37,908 nucleotides of DNA, taken from Streptomyces albus subsp. chlorinus (GTDB lineage Bacteria > Actinomycetota > Actinomycetes > Streptomycetales > Streptomycetaceae). The stretch covers positions 5,766,126 through 5,804,033 of the forward strand of contig NZ_VJOK01000001.1 in NCBI RefSeq assembly GCF_013302895.1, written 5' to 3'. How positions within the stretch are numbered: position 1 is the first letter of the stretch; each line of letters opens with the position of its first letter. The notes under the pieces were generated by a model, which worked only from the letters and a program-made list of their open reading frames with translations, did not search any database and was not told the DNA's origin. This document shows, in pieces, positions 31,101 to 37,908 of the stretch. Both the position numbers and the translations under genes were made by a program.

Positions 31101-31435
31101 CCGGAGCCCACCACGGTGCAGCCGTCCATGGCGACCTGGCCGCGGGGTGCGTCCACCACGGGGAGGTCCTCGTTGCCGCCGCGCAGGGCCAGATCGGTGA
31201 GCATCACGGCGTCCGCGACGAGCACCACGGCGGTGCCGCGGGGCGGGCAGATCTCGACGCTGCCGCGCTCCCCGTCACCCGCGATGGTGATGCGCGTGCG
31301 CACCGTCAGGTTTTCGCGGTAGCGGCCGGGGCGGACGCGTATCACCGCTCCTGCGCGAGCCTTCTCCAGGGCCTCGCCGATCGTCCGGAAGCCCTCGGGC
31401 TGGTCCGGGCCGACCGTGAGCAACTGCCGTGACAC
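28121..31435 (-). CDS. Beta-helix protein fused to two CbxX/EccA-type AAA domains
   Basis: A 1104-residue fusion. Residues 1-530 are a right-handed parallel beta-helix of many short repeats (patterns such as GNGILANGEAQGRVEDCEV and GAGIRIADGGAPQIRDTAV, spaced about 23 residues). Two CbxX/CfqX-type AAA ATPase domains follow: AAA1 with Walker A GPPGTGKT at 605-612 and Walker B LFIDEA (Asp668, Glu669), and AAA2 with Walker A at 884-891 and Asp947/Glu948; both have NPGLASRF arginine motifs. EccA of ESX secretion has one such AAA behind TPR repeats; here a beta-helix and a second AAA take the place. AAA2 has a pore-like GRYVGHTA (922-929) whose tyrosine is missing in AAA1 (AQVIGGTA). It adjoins mycP and eccC, so a role as a type VII secretion chaperone or unfoldase is inferred. 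Confidence 0.85.
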   Translation of the reverse strand: MSRQLLTVGPDQPEGFRTIGEALEKARAGAVIRVRPGRYRENLTVRTRITIAGDGERGSVEICPPRGTAVVLVADAVMLTDLALRGGNEDLPVVDAPRGQVAMDGCTVVGSGWTAVLARENGSVAIRDCRISNPGGAGVVDTAPTGSVVADSVFEHLGTSAVVLGEQARTTVRGCRMRDARGNGILANGEAQGRVEDCEVTATEKPAIALEGKCATQVLRTRVHDTSVGVYITSTSRPALEEVTVTDTSGPGIVLSSGADPELLRCATSRTKGNGLAVTERSRGTFQDCAFDSSAEPAIRVTGSSAPLLTGTTVRECADKAASVLLAEGSTPEFDRLEVTDAAGVGVSIRTNADPLLSRSRITDARGHGLEVTEDGRGRVEGCTVEGTEGAGIRIADGGAPQIRDTAVRRTTLAGVLVAADGRGTLLDCEIRSTATAGLHVESRGEVTGHRLHLSEAGAHGVLVAEGAKATLEACQVTASTGDGIRVDSAEKVVLNQCTVRDNRGAGLKQSRAGDRLTVEGLDSSGNGSADVWGEAVGPGGGETGLMDDGRKKPEGPLEELESLTGLADVKRQVRTLVNLNQLAQRRASLGMPAPPMSRHLVFSGPPGTGKTTVARLYGGILADLGVLRSGHLVEVSRADLVAQVIGGTAIKTSEAFNEALGGVLFIDEAYTLLSDSKGSGADFGQEAIDTLLKLMEDHRDDVVVIAAGYTDQMDTFLGSNPGLASRFTRTIEFTNYSVEELVTITESMCEAHRYELDPRTLDALARHYERMPRDATFGNGRAARRVFEEMVDRQAFRLGSMDNPAEADLSLLLPADVADDEAADGGTTVRSSKDLLAELDSMVGLAAVKREVTDLVNLLEATRQRRAAGLPTPKISHHLVFSGPPGTGKTTIARLYADLLHSLGVLKTGQLVEVARADLVGRYVGHTAQLTKEVFERAFGGVLFIDEAYTLTPGGSGSDFGQEAVDTLLKLMEDHRDEVVVIAAGYTDEMRRFLSSNPGLASRFSRTVEFEHYSADELVTIMNTYASNSGYDCPEETLEALRGYVELIPRDRSFGNARTARQLLEAMMTQQARRIGTMSSPGLEDLRLLLPQDLPSSSPQPAG

Positions 31436-31542
31436 GCTGGGGACCTCCTCGTTGTGGTGCCGCTGCCGGCCCTCTCGGCGGGCCGGGGCCCGGGCTGCCG
31501 GGAGCCCGGTGGGAGAGGTACGGGCACGTGGTGCAGGCTACG

Positions 31543-31591
31543 GGAACCGTGGCACCGGCAACCAGGTGCCTTGGGCACCGGTAGTGGTTCC
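31543..31591. promoter_or_regulatory. 49-bp symmetric element between the AAA fusion and mycP genes
   Basis: GGAACC (31543-31548) and its complement GGTTCC (31586-31591) frame an element that also holds GGCACCGG at 31551-31558 and 31574-31581 (23 bases apart, two turns) and a GGCACC/GGTGCC hairpin. It lies in the 277-bp gap between two divergent genes, so it may control both. Confidence 0.5.
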
Positions 31592-31712
31592 ATGTGCGGG
31601 TTGAAGGGCGGCAGTTCGTCCGCGAGGGCACGCCGCCCGGCGGCGGTTTCTCCGCGCGGGGGGCGTGACGGCACGTTACCGCGTGGAGGTGTCCTGAGCG
31701 TATCGTGCGGTC

Positions 31713-32927
31713 ATGCGACGCGCTCGTTCCCAACGCCGTCCGGTGAGGCGCGCGGTGGCCGCCGCCCTGCTGGCCGCGGCGCCGCTGGCCGCCCAGACGC
31801 CGCCCGCCGCCGCCGACTCCGTCGAACTGCCCGCTCTGGCCGCCGTCCTGGCGCCCGGCGAGCCGTGTACGAAGGCGTCGGACGAGACGGCGCGCGAGGA
31901 GACGTGGACCCGGCAGGCGCTGGGACTCGACCGCTCCTGGTCGCTGGCGGACGGCGAGGGCGTGACGGTCGGCGTCGTGGACACCGGGGTCGGCTCGGAC
32001 ATCCCCGCCCTCAAGGGCCGGGTCACGGCGACCGGCGACGCCGGCAGCGACTGTGTGGGGCACGGCAGTTTCGCCGCGGGCCTGATCGCCGCGGCGCCCG
32101 CGAAAGGCGTGGGCGTGACCGGGGCGGCGCCCGCCGCGCGCATCCTGGCGGTGCGCGGCACCGACAAGCGCGGCAGGCCGACGGCGCACCTGCTCGCGCA
32201 GGGCATCCGGGACGCGGTCGACGGCGGCGCGCAGGTCGTCTACGTGGGGCGTGCGGTGCCCACCGGCAAGGAGGAGCTGACCGCCGCCGTGCGGTACGCC
32301 GCGAAGCGCGACGCCCTGGTCGTCGCCCCGTTCGCGCCGGACGCGCTGCCGCGGGACCGTGCGACCGGCAGGACGGCCGAACCGGCCCCCTGGTACTGGC
32401 CCTCGGCCGCGCCCGGGGTGCTGTCGGTCATGGACTACGGTCCCGACGGAACGCGTCCGAAGAACGCCCCGCAGGTGTCGGGGGCGGACATGGCGGCGCC
32501 CGGGGACGCGGTGGTCAGCGTCGGCCCGAGCGGCCCCGGGCACTCCATCGGTTCCGGTTCCTCGCTGGCGGCGGCGAACGTGGCCGGGGTGGCGGCCCTC
32601 GTTCGCTCCCGGCGTCCGGAGATGACGGCCGCGCAGGTGTCCCGTCAGCTCGTCACCGCGGCGTACCCGGCGGTTCCGCCGCGGGTGGACCCGTACGGGT
32701 CGCTGACCGCCGTCCTCACCGACAAGAAGGGCAGCGTGCCCTCCGCGCCCGCCGCGGAGATCCCGGCCAAGGCGTCGCCCCAGCCGCTCAACCGCGCACT
32801 GCTGATCGCGGGCGCGGGCGGCACGCTGGTGGTGCTTGTCGCGGGCGCCGCGGTGGTGATCCCGCGCGGCCGGGCCCGGGGCTGGCGCCCCGCGGGCCGT
32901 GAGGAGCAGCGCGGCACGGCCGTGTGA
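31713..32927 (+). CDS. mycP: Mycosin-like S8 serine protease of a type VII secretion locus
   Basis: A 404-residue membrane-anchored subtilase. An export signal (basic start, hydrophobic AAALLAAAPLAA) runs to about residue 35. Catalytic residues are Asp90 (VGVVDTGVG), His117 (DCVGHGSF) and Ser284 (GSGSSLAAANVAG, less usual than GTSMAAP). Cys52 and Cys114 fit the disulfide known in mycosins. The residue that supplies the oxyanion-hole Asn in subtilases is not found: the segment that normally reads VVAAAGN reads VVAPFAPDA (203-211). A C-terminal membrane span at 361-383 places the domain outside. Mycosins process substrates and stabilise the secretion pore. The next gene is eccC, on the opposite strand. 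Confidence 0.87.
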   Translation: MRRARSQRRPVRRAVAAALLAAAPLAAQTPPAAADSVELPALAAVLAPGEPCTKASDETAREETWTRQALGLDRSWSLADGEGVTVGVVDTGVGSDIPALKGRVTATGDAGSDCVGHGSFAAGLIAAAPAKGVGVTGAAPAARILAVRGTDKRGRPTAHLLAQGIRDAVDGGAQVVYVGRAVPTGKEELTAAVRYAAKRDALVVAPFAPDALPRDRATGRTAEPAPWYWPSAAPGVLSVMDYGPDGTRPKNAPQVSGADMAAPGDAVVSVGPSGPGHSIGSGSSLAAANVAGVAALVRSRRPEMTAAQVSRQLVTAAYPAVPPRVDPYGSLTAVLTDKKGSVPSAPAAEIPAKASPQPLNRALLIAGAGGTLVVLVAGAAVVIPRGRARGWRPAGREEQRGTAV

Positions 32928-32943
32928 CCGGTGAGAAGGGGAA

Positions 32944-32971
32944 CCGCCCCCGGCGACAGGGCCGGGGGCGG
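32944..32971. terminator. Hairpin terminator between mycP and eccC
   Basis: CCGCCCCCGGC (32944-32954) and GCCGGGGGCGG (32961-32971) form a perfect 11-bp stem with a GACAGG loop, between the convergent stops at 32927 and 33007. Confidence 0.85.
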
Positions 32972-33006
32972 AACCGTCTCCCAGGAAGTGCCGTCGTACG
33001 GGCGTA

Positions 33007-36000
33007 TCAGGTGTCCTGGTCGTCCATCATCGCGGTCTGTACCTGTGTCGCCTTGCGGCGGGCGACGCGGATGGCCCGGCCAGGATTCATGGTCTTGCCC
33101 TTGACGTTGCCCAGCAGATAGCCCTCCGAGGGCGGACACGACAGCAGCAGGGCCGGCGTGTTGACCTCCAGCATGCGCCGCATGAGCATCTCGTTGAGCC
33201 CGCGCCCGGCGCCCGAGGCGCTCCGGGTGACGATGATGTGCAGGCCGACCTCCCAGCCCAGGGCCAGGTGGTTGAGCAGCGGGTCGAACGGCGCGTTGCC
33301 GATGCCGGCGCCCAGCATGTCGTAGTCGTCGACCAGGATGAACAGCCGCGGCCCGGTCCACCAGTCGGCCCGCTTCATCCGGCCCGGGCTGATGTCCGGG
33401 CCGGGCACCCGGGTCTGTACGGCGCGGGCGGCGCCGTCGATGAGGTCCTTGAGCGCGCCCATCGAGACCGCGTGCCCCAGCCGGTACTCCTCGGCCACCG
33501 ATTCCACCAGGTCGCGGCGGTAGTCCACCAGCATGATCCGCGCCTCGGCGGGCGTGTACCGGTCCATGACGGCCTTCGCCACCAGCCGCAGCAGGTTGGT
33601 CTTGCCGCTCTCGGTGTCGCCCACGACAACCATGTGCGGGCTCTCGCTGAAGTCGTGCCAGACCACCGACAGCCGCTCCTGCTCCAGGCCGAGCGGCACC
33701 CGGAAGTCGCCGCCAGCAGGGGGCAGTTCCCGCACGGGGAGCTGCGTCGGCAGCATCCGCACGCGCGGGGCCGCAGGGCCCCTCCAGCTCTCCTTGACCG
33801 CGGCCACCAGGCCCGCTACGCCGTCGGAGAGGTCGTCGGCGGACTCCATGCCGTCGATGCGGGGGAGTGCGGTGAGGTAGTGCAGCTTGCCCTCCCGGGT
33901 CAGGCCCCGGCCCGGGATGCGTGGCACGGTGGCCGCGCGGCGGGTGTCGATCTGGGAGTCCATCGGGTCACCCATCCGCAGCTCCACGTGGGTGCCCGCC
34001 TGGTCGCGCACGGCCGCGGTCAGCTCCACCCAGCGGGCGCAGGTCACGATGAGGTGGATGCCGTAGTTGAGGCCGCGGGCGGCGATGGAGGCGAACGTCT
34101 GGATGTGCCGGTCGAAGTCCTGGCGGACCGTGGACCAGCCGTCGATGACGAGGAAGACGTCGCCGTGCGGCTGGTCCGCGAACTCGCCCGCGGCCCGGCG
34201 GCGGCGGTACGTCGCCATGGAGTCGATGCCGTGGTCCAGGAAGAAGCGCTCGCGGTCCGCCAGCAGCGCGGTGACCTCGGAGATCACCCGGCCCACCCGC
34301 TCGGTGTCCAGCCGCGCGGCGACCCCGGCGGTGTGCGGCAGGTCGGCCAGTTGCGCCAGGGTGCCGCCACCGAAGTCCAGGCAGTAGAACTGCACCTCGC
34401 GCGGGGTGTGGGTGAGGGCCAGCGCGGTGAGGATCGTCCGCACCATGGTGCTCTTGCCGCTCTGCGGGCCGCCCGCGACGGCGATATGGCCGCCGACCCC
34501 CGACAGATCGATGGTCAGCAGGTCGCGGAGCTGTTCGAAGGGCTTGTCGACGATGCCGATCGGCACGGTCAGGCGCCCGCGCAGCGGCCAGCCCACGGTG
34601 GTGAGCCCCAGTGCGGGGTCGGGGGTCAGCGGGGGCAGCACCTGGTCGAGGGTGGCGGGCAGGTCCAGCGGCGGCAGCCACACCTGGTGGGCGGGCGGAC
34701 CGGCGCCGACCAGCCGCTCCACGGCGACGGACAGCAGGGTGTCGCCGCTCTCCTCCTCCGGCTCCGGCTCGGGTTCGGGATCGGGCGGTTCGGGGGCCTG
34801 GCGGGGCACCACGTAGCTCGCCGTCCACGGCACCGTCTGGCTCGCCACCCGGGCCTGGTTCGCCCGGCTGCGGCGCTGCTGGTAGGGGCCGGAGACGTAC
34901 GCGGCGCGGAACCGGGTCAGCGCCTCCACGCCCGACTTCAAGAAGCCGCTGCCGGGCTGCGGCGGGAGCTGGTAGGCGTCCGGGACGCCCAGCACGCCGC
35001 GGCTCTCCATGGCGGAGAAGGTGCGCAGACCGATGCGGTAGGACAGGTGGCTCTCCAACTGGTGCATACGGCCCTCGTCCAGCCGTTGCGAGGCGAGCAG
35101 CAGATGGACCCCGAGGCTGCGCCCGAGCCGTCCGATCATCACGAACAGCTCCATGAACTCGCGGTGTGCGGAGAGCAGTTCGCTGAACTCGTCGACGATG
35201 ACGAACAGGCTGGGCAGCGGCTCCAGCGGGGCGCCCGCGGCCCGCGCCTTCTCGTACTCCAGCGCGGAGGTGTAGTTGCCGGCGGAGCGCAGCAGTTCCT
35301 GGCGCCGGATCAGCTCGCCGTGCAGGGCGTCCTGCATGCGGCCCACCAGCGCGGCCTCACCGGCCAGGTTGGTGATCACCGCGGAGACGTGGGGCAGTTC
35401 GTCCAGGCCGAGGAACGTGGCGCCGCCCTTGAAGTCCACCAGGACGAAGTTGAGGGTTTCGGAGGAGTTCGACAGCGCGAGCGCCAGCACCAGGGTGCGC
35501 AGCAGCTCGCTCTTCCCGGACCCTGTGGCCCCGATGAGCATGCCGTGCGGGCCGGTACCGCCCTGCGCCGACTCCTTGATGTCCAGCTCCACCGGGCTGC
35601 CGTCGGGGCCGACCGCGATGGGCACCTTGAGCCGGTTGGAGCCGGTGCTCTGGTTCCACAGGGTCTGCGGGTCGTGGCGGTACAGGTCGGGTATGCCCAG
35701 CAGGGTGGTCAGTTCGACGTCCGAGGAGAGCGGTTCGGCGGTGTCGCCGCCCATGCCCATCCGGTACGGGGCCAGCCGCTTGGCCAGCGCGGTGGCGCCG
35801 ATGGGTCCCAGGGTGTCGGGCCGGCCGAGCCGGGTGGTCTGCTCCTTGCGCTCGCGGTCGGTGCGCACCAGCTCGAAGGAGTCCTCGCTGACGTCGAACC
35901 GGAGCGTGACCCGCCCAGGACGCCAGCTCAGAGCGCCGCCGAGGTCGAGGACGACGGCGTTGCGGAAGCCCGCCCCGTCCACCCGGTGACGGGCGGGGAC

Positions 36001-36984
36001 GGAGCCGCCGTCGAGGACGATCACGGTGAACGGTTCGTCACGTCCTGGCGGGGCGTCCGGGTCGAACGTCGGCCGCTCCAGGAACTCGGCGCCGAGCAGG
36101 TCCTCCAGCTCGTTGAAGGCGGAGACGAACATCCGGGCCGGGCCGGCGCCGTCGTTCTCCTGGGGATGGAGGTTGTGGGGGAGCCACTTCACCCATTCCC
36201 ACTCGGCCCGCCGCTCGTCGGACACGCACAGCGCCACCCACAGGTCGTCAGGGGCGTGGAAGGTCACCAACTGCGCCACGAGGGCGCGGGCCAGGGACCG
36301 TATGCGGTCCTCGTCGCCCCGGAAGAGCACCCGCGCCCAGGCCCGCAGGTAGAGGGCGATGGGCTGTTCGGGCACGGTGGAGTAGGCCCGGATGAAGCTG
36401 CGCAGGGCGTGGGCCGACAGCGGCTCCAGGTCCTCGACCGGGGTGGTGGCCGTGGGCGTCAGCCGCAGGCCCAGCTTCTGCTCGCCGACGGCCACCCGTA
36501 CTTCGCCGAAGTCCTCGTCCTGCGGGCGGCGTTCCCACAGCCGTGTGGTGCCGGTGAGCTGCCACAGGGCCGAGGGCGGCGGGTGCCGCCACGCCAGCGC
36601 CTTTTGCTGGTCGGCCACCGCGCCGCGCACCTTGCGCCGGATCTGGGTCAAATAGCGCAGGTAGTCGCGGCGTTCGCCCTTCAGGCGCTGCTTGCGCTCG
36701 CTGGCCTTGCGCATCATCTGCCCCAGCATCATGGCCGCCGAGGCGAGCACCATGAGGCCCATCGCCAGGTACATGAAGTGGCTGCTGCGGCCACCGCTCA
36801 TGCCCGGCCTCATCAGCATGAGCATCATCGACACCGACATCAGTGCCATGGGCAGGTAGGTCCAGACCGCGGAGCTGTCCGGCACCACTTCGGGCAGTGT
36901 CGGAGGCTCTTGCAGTTTCAGCTCGCCGTCCGGCATTTCGGGGCCGCGCCGACGCGCCGGGCGGCGGAACAGGACCACACTCAA
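33007..36984 (-). CDS. eccC: EccC, type VII secretion FtsK/SpoIIIE-family motor ATPase
   Basis: A 1325-residue single-chain EccC. Two membrane spans lie at about 41-60 and 70-90, followed by three FtsK-like ATPase domains: Walker A GATGSGKS (485-492), GGPQSGKS (838-845) and GDTESGKT (1122-1129). Walker B is complete in domain 1 (VIVDEF, Asp598/Glu599), lacks the glutamate in domain 2 (VIDGW), and reads VDDYD in domain 3, in keeping with domain 1 being the main active ATPase and domains 2-3 binding ATP and substrate. A proline/glutamate-rich linker (PEPPDPEPEPEPEEESG) joins domains 1 and 2. EccC drives WXG100 export. It begins with ATG at 36984, divergent from eccD. Confidence 0.95.
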   Translation of the reverse strand: MSVVLFRRPARRRGPEMPDGELKLQEPPTLPEVVPDSSAVWTYLPMALMSVSMMLMLMRPGMSGGRSSHFMYLAMGLMVLASAAMMLGQMMRKASERKQRLKGERRDYLRYLTQIRRKVRGAVADQQKALAWRHPPPSALWQLTGTTRLWERRPQDEDFGEVRVAVGEQKLGLRLTPTATTPVEDLEPLSAHALRSFIRAYSTVPEQPIALYLRAWARVLFRGDEDRIRSLARALVAQLVTFHAPDDLWVALCVSDERRAEWEWVKWLPHNLHPQENDGAGPARMFVSAFNELEDLLGAEFLERPTFDPDAPPGRDEPFTVIVLDGGSVPARHRVDGAGFRNAVVLDLGGALSWRPGRVTLRFDVSEDSFELVRTDRERKEQTTRLGRPDTLGPIGATALAKRLAPYRMGMGGDTAEPLSSDVELTTLLGIPDLYRHDPQTLWNQSTGSNRLKVPIAVGPDGSPVELDIKESAQGGTGPHGMLIGATGSGKSELLRTLVLALALSNSSETLNFVLVDFKGGATFLGLDELPHVSAVITNLAGEAALVGRMQDALHGELIRRQELLRSAGNYTSALEYEKARAAGAPLEPLPSLFVIVDEFSELLSAHREFMELFVMIGRLGRSLGVHLLLASQRLDEGRMHQLESHLSYRIGLRTFSAMESRGVLGVPDAYQLPPQPGSGFLKSGVEALTRFRAAYVSGPYQQRRSRANQARVASQTVPWTASYVVPRQAPEPPDPEPEPEPEEESGDTLLSVAVERLVGAGPPAHQVWLPPLDLPATLDQVLPPLTPDPALGLTTVGWPLRGRLTVPIGIVDKPFEQLRDLLTIDLSGVGGHIAVAGGPQSGKSTMVRTILTALALTHTPREVQFYCLDFGGGTLAQLADLPHTAGVAARLDTERVGRVISEVTALLADRERFFLDHGIDSMATYRRRRAAGEFADQPHGDVFLVIDGWSTVRQDFDRHIQTFASIAARGLNYGIHLIVTCARWVELTAAVRDQAGTHVELRMGDPMDSQIDTRRAATVPRIPGRGLTREGKLHYLTALPRIDGMESADDLSDGVAGLVAAVKESWRGPAAPRVRMLPTQLPVRELPPAGGDFRVPLGLEQERLSVVWHDFSESPHMVVVGDTESGKTNLLRLVAKAVMDRYTPAEARIMLVDYRRDLVESVAEEYRLGHAVSMGALKDLIDGAARAVQTRVPGPDISPGRMKRADWWTGPRLFILVDDYDMLGAGIGNAPFDPLLNHLALGWEVGLHIIVTRSASGAGRGLNEMLMRRMLEVNTPALLLSCPPSEGYLLGNVKGKTMNPGRAIRVARRKATQVQTAMMDDQDT

Positions 36985-37279
36985 CGAAAGGTCTCCTCAC
37001 GGGCGGGGCAGTGCCCAAAGGCTGACGCCCTCGCTTCGTGGGGCGCGCCGATGCGTCCGCACCGGCGACCGGGAAAGCAATTCCGCATACCTGGAAAGCA
37101 ACTTGGCACACTTCGTATACCAGTTCCAGGACTCAGCCCGTACGCTGCACCCAGCCGCAGGTGTCTTCGATTCACGCGCACGAGGACGCCTGATCAGCGT
37201 CACCCGTCCCACACCACTCCGTGCACAGCGGAAACCCGGGACGCCCGTGCACACCCCGGAAGAAGCGTGAGCCAGCCTG
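36985..37279. promoter_or_regulatory. Divergent eccC/eccD control region with repeated GGAAAGCAA
   Basis: The 295 bp between the two starts must hold both promoters. GGAAAGCAA occurs at 37072-37080 and 37093-37101, 21 bases apart (two helical turns). CTGGAA (37091-37096) and its complement TTCCAG (37124-37129) add an inverted repeat. No sigma-factor signature was convincing. Confidence 0.45.
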
Positions 37280-37908
37280 ATGACCGACAACCAGGTGGCC
37301 GGTCTGTGCCGCCTGACCGTACGCGCGCCGGCCAAGTCCATCGACCTCGCGGTCCCCTCCGACGTCCCGGTGGCCGACCTGCTGCCCGCCGTCCTCGGAT
37401 ACGGCGGTGACGACCTCGCGGAGAGCGGCATCGACCACGGCGGCTGGGTGCTGCAACGCCTCGGCGGTGAGCCGATGGACGAGGAGCGCACCCTCGACTC
37501 CTACGACCTGCGCGACGGTGAGACGCTCTACCTGAGGCCGCGCGTCGACGCCCTCCCCGAGGTGCACCTCGACGACCTGGTGGACGGCATCTCCACCACC
37601 ATGCGGGACCGGCCGCACGGCTGGAGCCCGTCGGCCAGCACCCGGCTGCTGCGCGGATTCGCCGTCACCACCCTGCTGGCCGGCGCGCTCGTCCTCGCCC
37701 TGCCCGGCGGCTGGCCCGGTCTGCGCGCCCTCGGTGCCGCCGCGGCCGGACTGCTGCTGATCGCCGGGGCCGGCGCGGCCAGCCGCGCGGTGGGCGACGC
37801 CGCCGCCGGCGCCGCCCTCGGCATCATGGCCGGCCCCTACCTCGCCCTCGCCGGCTGGCTGCTGCCCGGCGGCGACCTCGGCGGCCCGCACAGCCACGAG
37901 GTGCTGGG
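37280..37908 (+). CDS. eccD: EccD, type VII secretion integral membrane protein, 3' end beyond the window
   Basis: About 209 codons are visible before the right edge. The N-terminal 85 residues form a ubiquitin-like domain of the YukD/EccD type (CRLTVRAPAKSIDLAVPSDVPVADLL and LQRLGG...LRDGETLYL), followed by a linker and the first membrane spans from about residue 128 (LLRGFAVTTLLAGALVLALP). EccD forms most of the membrane channel of type VII systems. ATG at 37280 gives MTDNQVAGLCRLTV. Downstream genes of the locus are beyond the window. Confidence 0.9.
   Translation, partial: MTDNQVAGLCRLTVRAPAKSIDLAVPSDVPVADLLPAVLGYGGDDLAESGIDHGGWVLQRLGGEPMDEERTLDSYDLRDGETLYLRPRVDALPEVHLDDLVDGISTTMRDRPHGWSPSASTRLLRGFAVTTLLAGALVLALPGGWPGLRALGAAAAGLLLIAGAGAASRAVGDAAAGAALGIMAGPYLALAGWLLPGGDLGGPHSHEVL

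Noticed and set aside
33238..37410. A 1390-codon open frame antisense to eccC
   Set aside because: It is a mirror of the eccC reading frame produced by high GC content; its composition is H, Q, G, R-rich with no domain, while the opposite strand holds three clear ATPase motifs.

Overview
The window is high-GC chromosomal DNA of a Streptomyces-like actinomycete. The evidence is the strong G/C bias at third codon positions, frequent GTG starts, overlapping stop/start junctions (GTGA), and a series of actinobacterial marker genes: SepH, CutRS, DUF4193, DUF3093, DUF3710, DUF3159, a C-terminal-cysteine ferrochelatase and a type VII secretion locus. No rRNA, tRNA, insertion sequence, phage or CRISPR was seen.

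Layout. 1-7600: sepH (cut by the left edge), a proline-rich membrane protein with repeated DDAT motifs, an MFS transporter overlapping an FAD-dependent sugar-lactone oxidase, ferrochelatase, an inositol-monophosphatase-family enzyme, and a 53-residue conserved small protein facing it across a shared terminator. 7600-14400: the cutRS two-component pair, a DUF4193 zinc-ribbon protein behind a long leader, a protein of unknown function, a DUF3093 protein, a hotdog thioesterase, dut and a DUF3710 protein. 14500-25950: a KdpD/KdpE pair with no kdpFABC, an OB-fold protein, a DUF3159 membrane protein, a DUF3048 lipoprotein, two RCK/TrkA-type proteins divergent from a KimA-family potassium importer, and a TrmA/RlmCD-type RNA methyltransferase. 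The order suhB-like / DUF4193 / DUF3093 / dut / DUF3710 / OB-fold / DUF3159 / two TrkA / APC permease / RNA methyltransferase resembles the block known from mycobacteria around dut and ceoBC. 25950-26620: a decayed remnant of a superfamily I helicase. 26700-28050: two overlapping YkgJ-like cysteine-cluster proteins.

28100-37908 is one flank of a type VII (ESX-like) secretion locus: a beta-helix protein fused to two CbxX/EccA-type AAA domains, a mycosin-like protease, the EccC motor ATPase and the start of EccD. EccB, EccE and the WXG100 substrates are not in the window.

How the genes fit together: the centre looks like a potassium/osmotic module (sensor pair, RCK regulators, KimA importer) placed inside a conserved housekeeping neighbourhood. 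CutRS reports on the outer membrane face through two extracytoplasmic cysteines. The right end assembles a secretion machine with an unusual EccA-like companion. The items most worth following up are that beta-helix/double-AAA fusion, the mycosin lacking the usual oxyanion asparagine, the 44-45 bp tandem repeat array before the methyltransferase gene, the helicase remnant broken by a 7-bp duplication, and the OmpR-type direct repeat in front of cutR.
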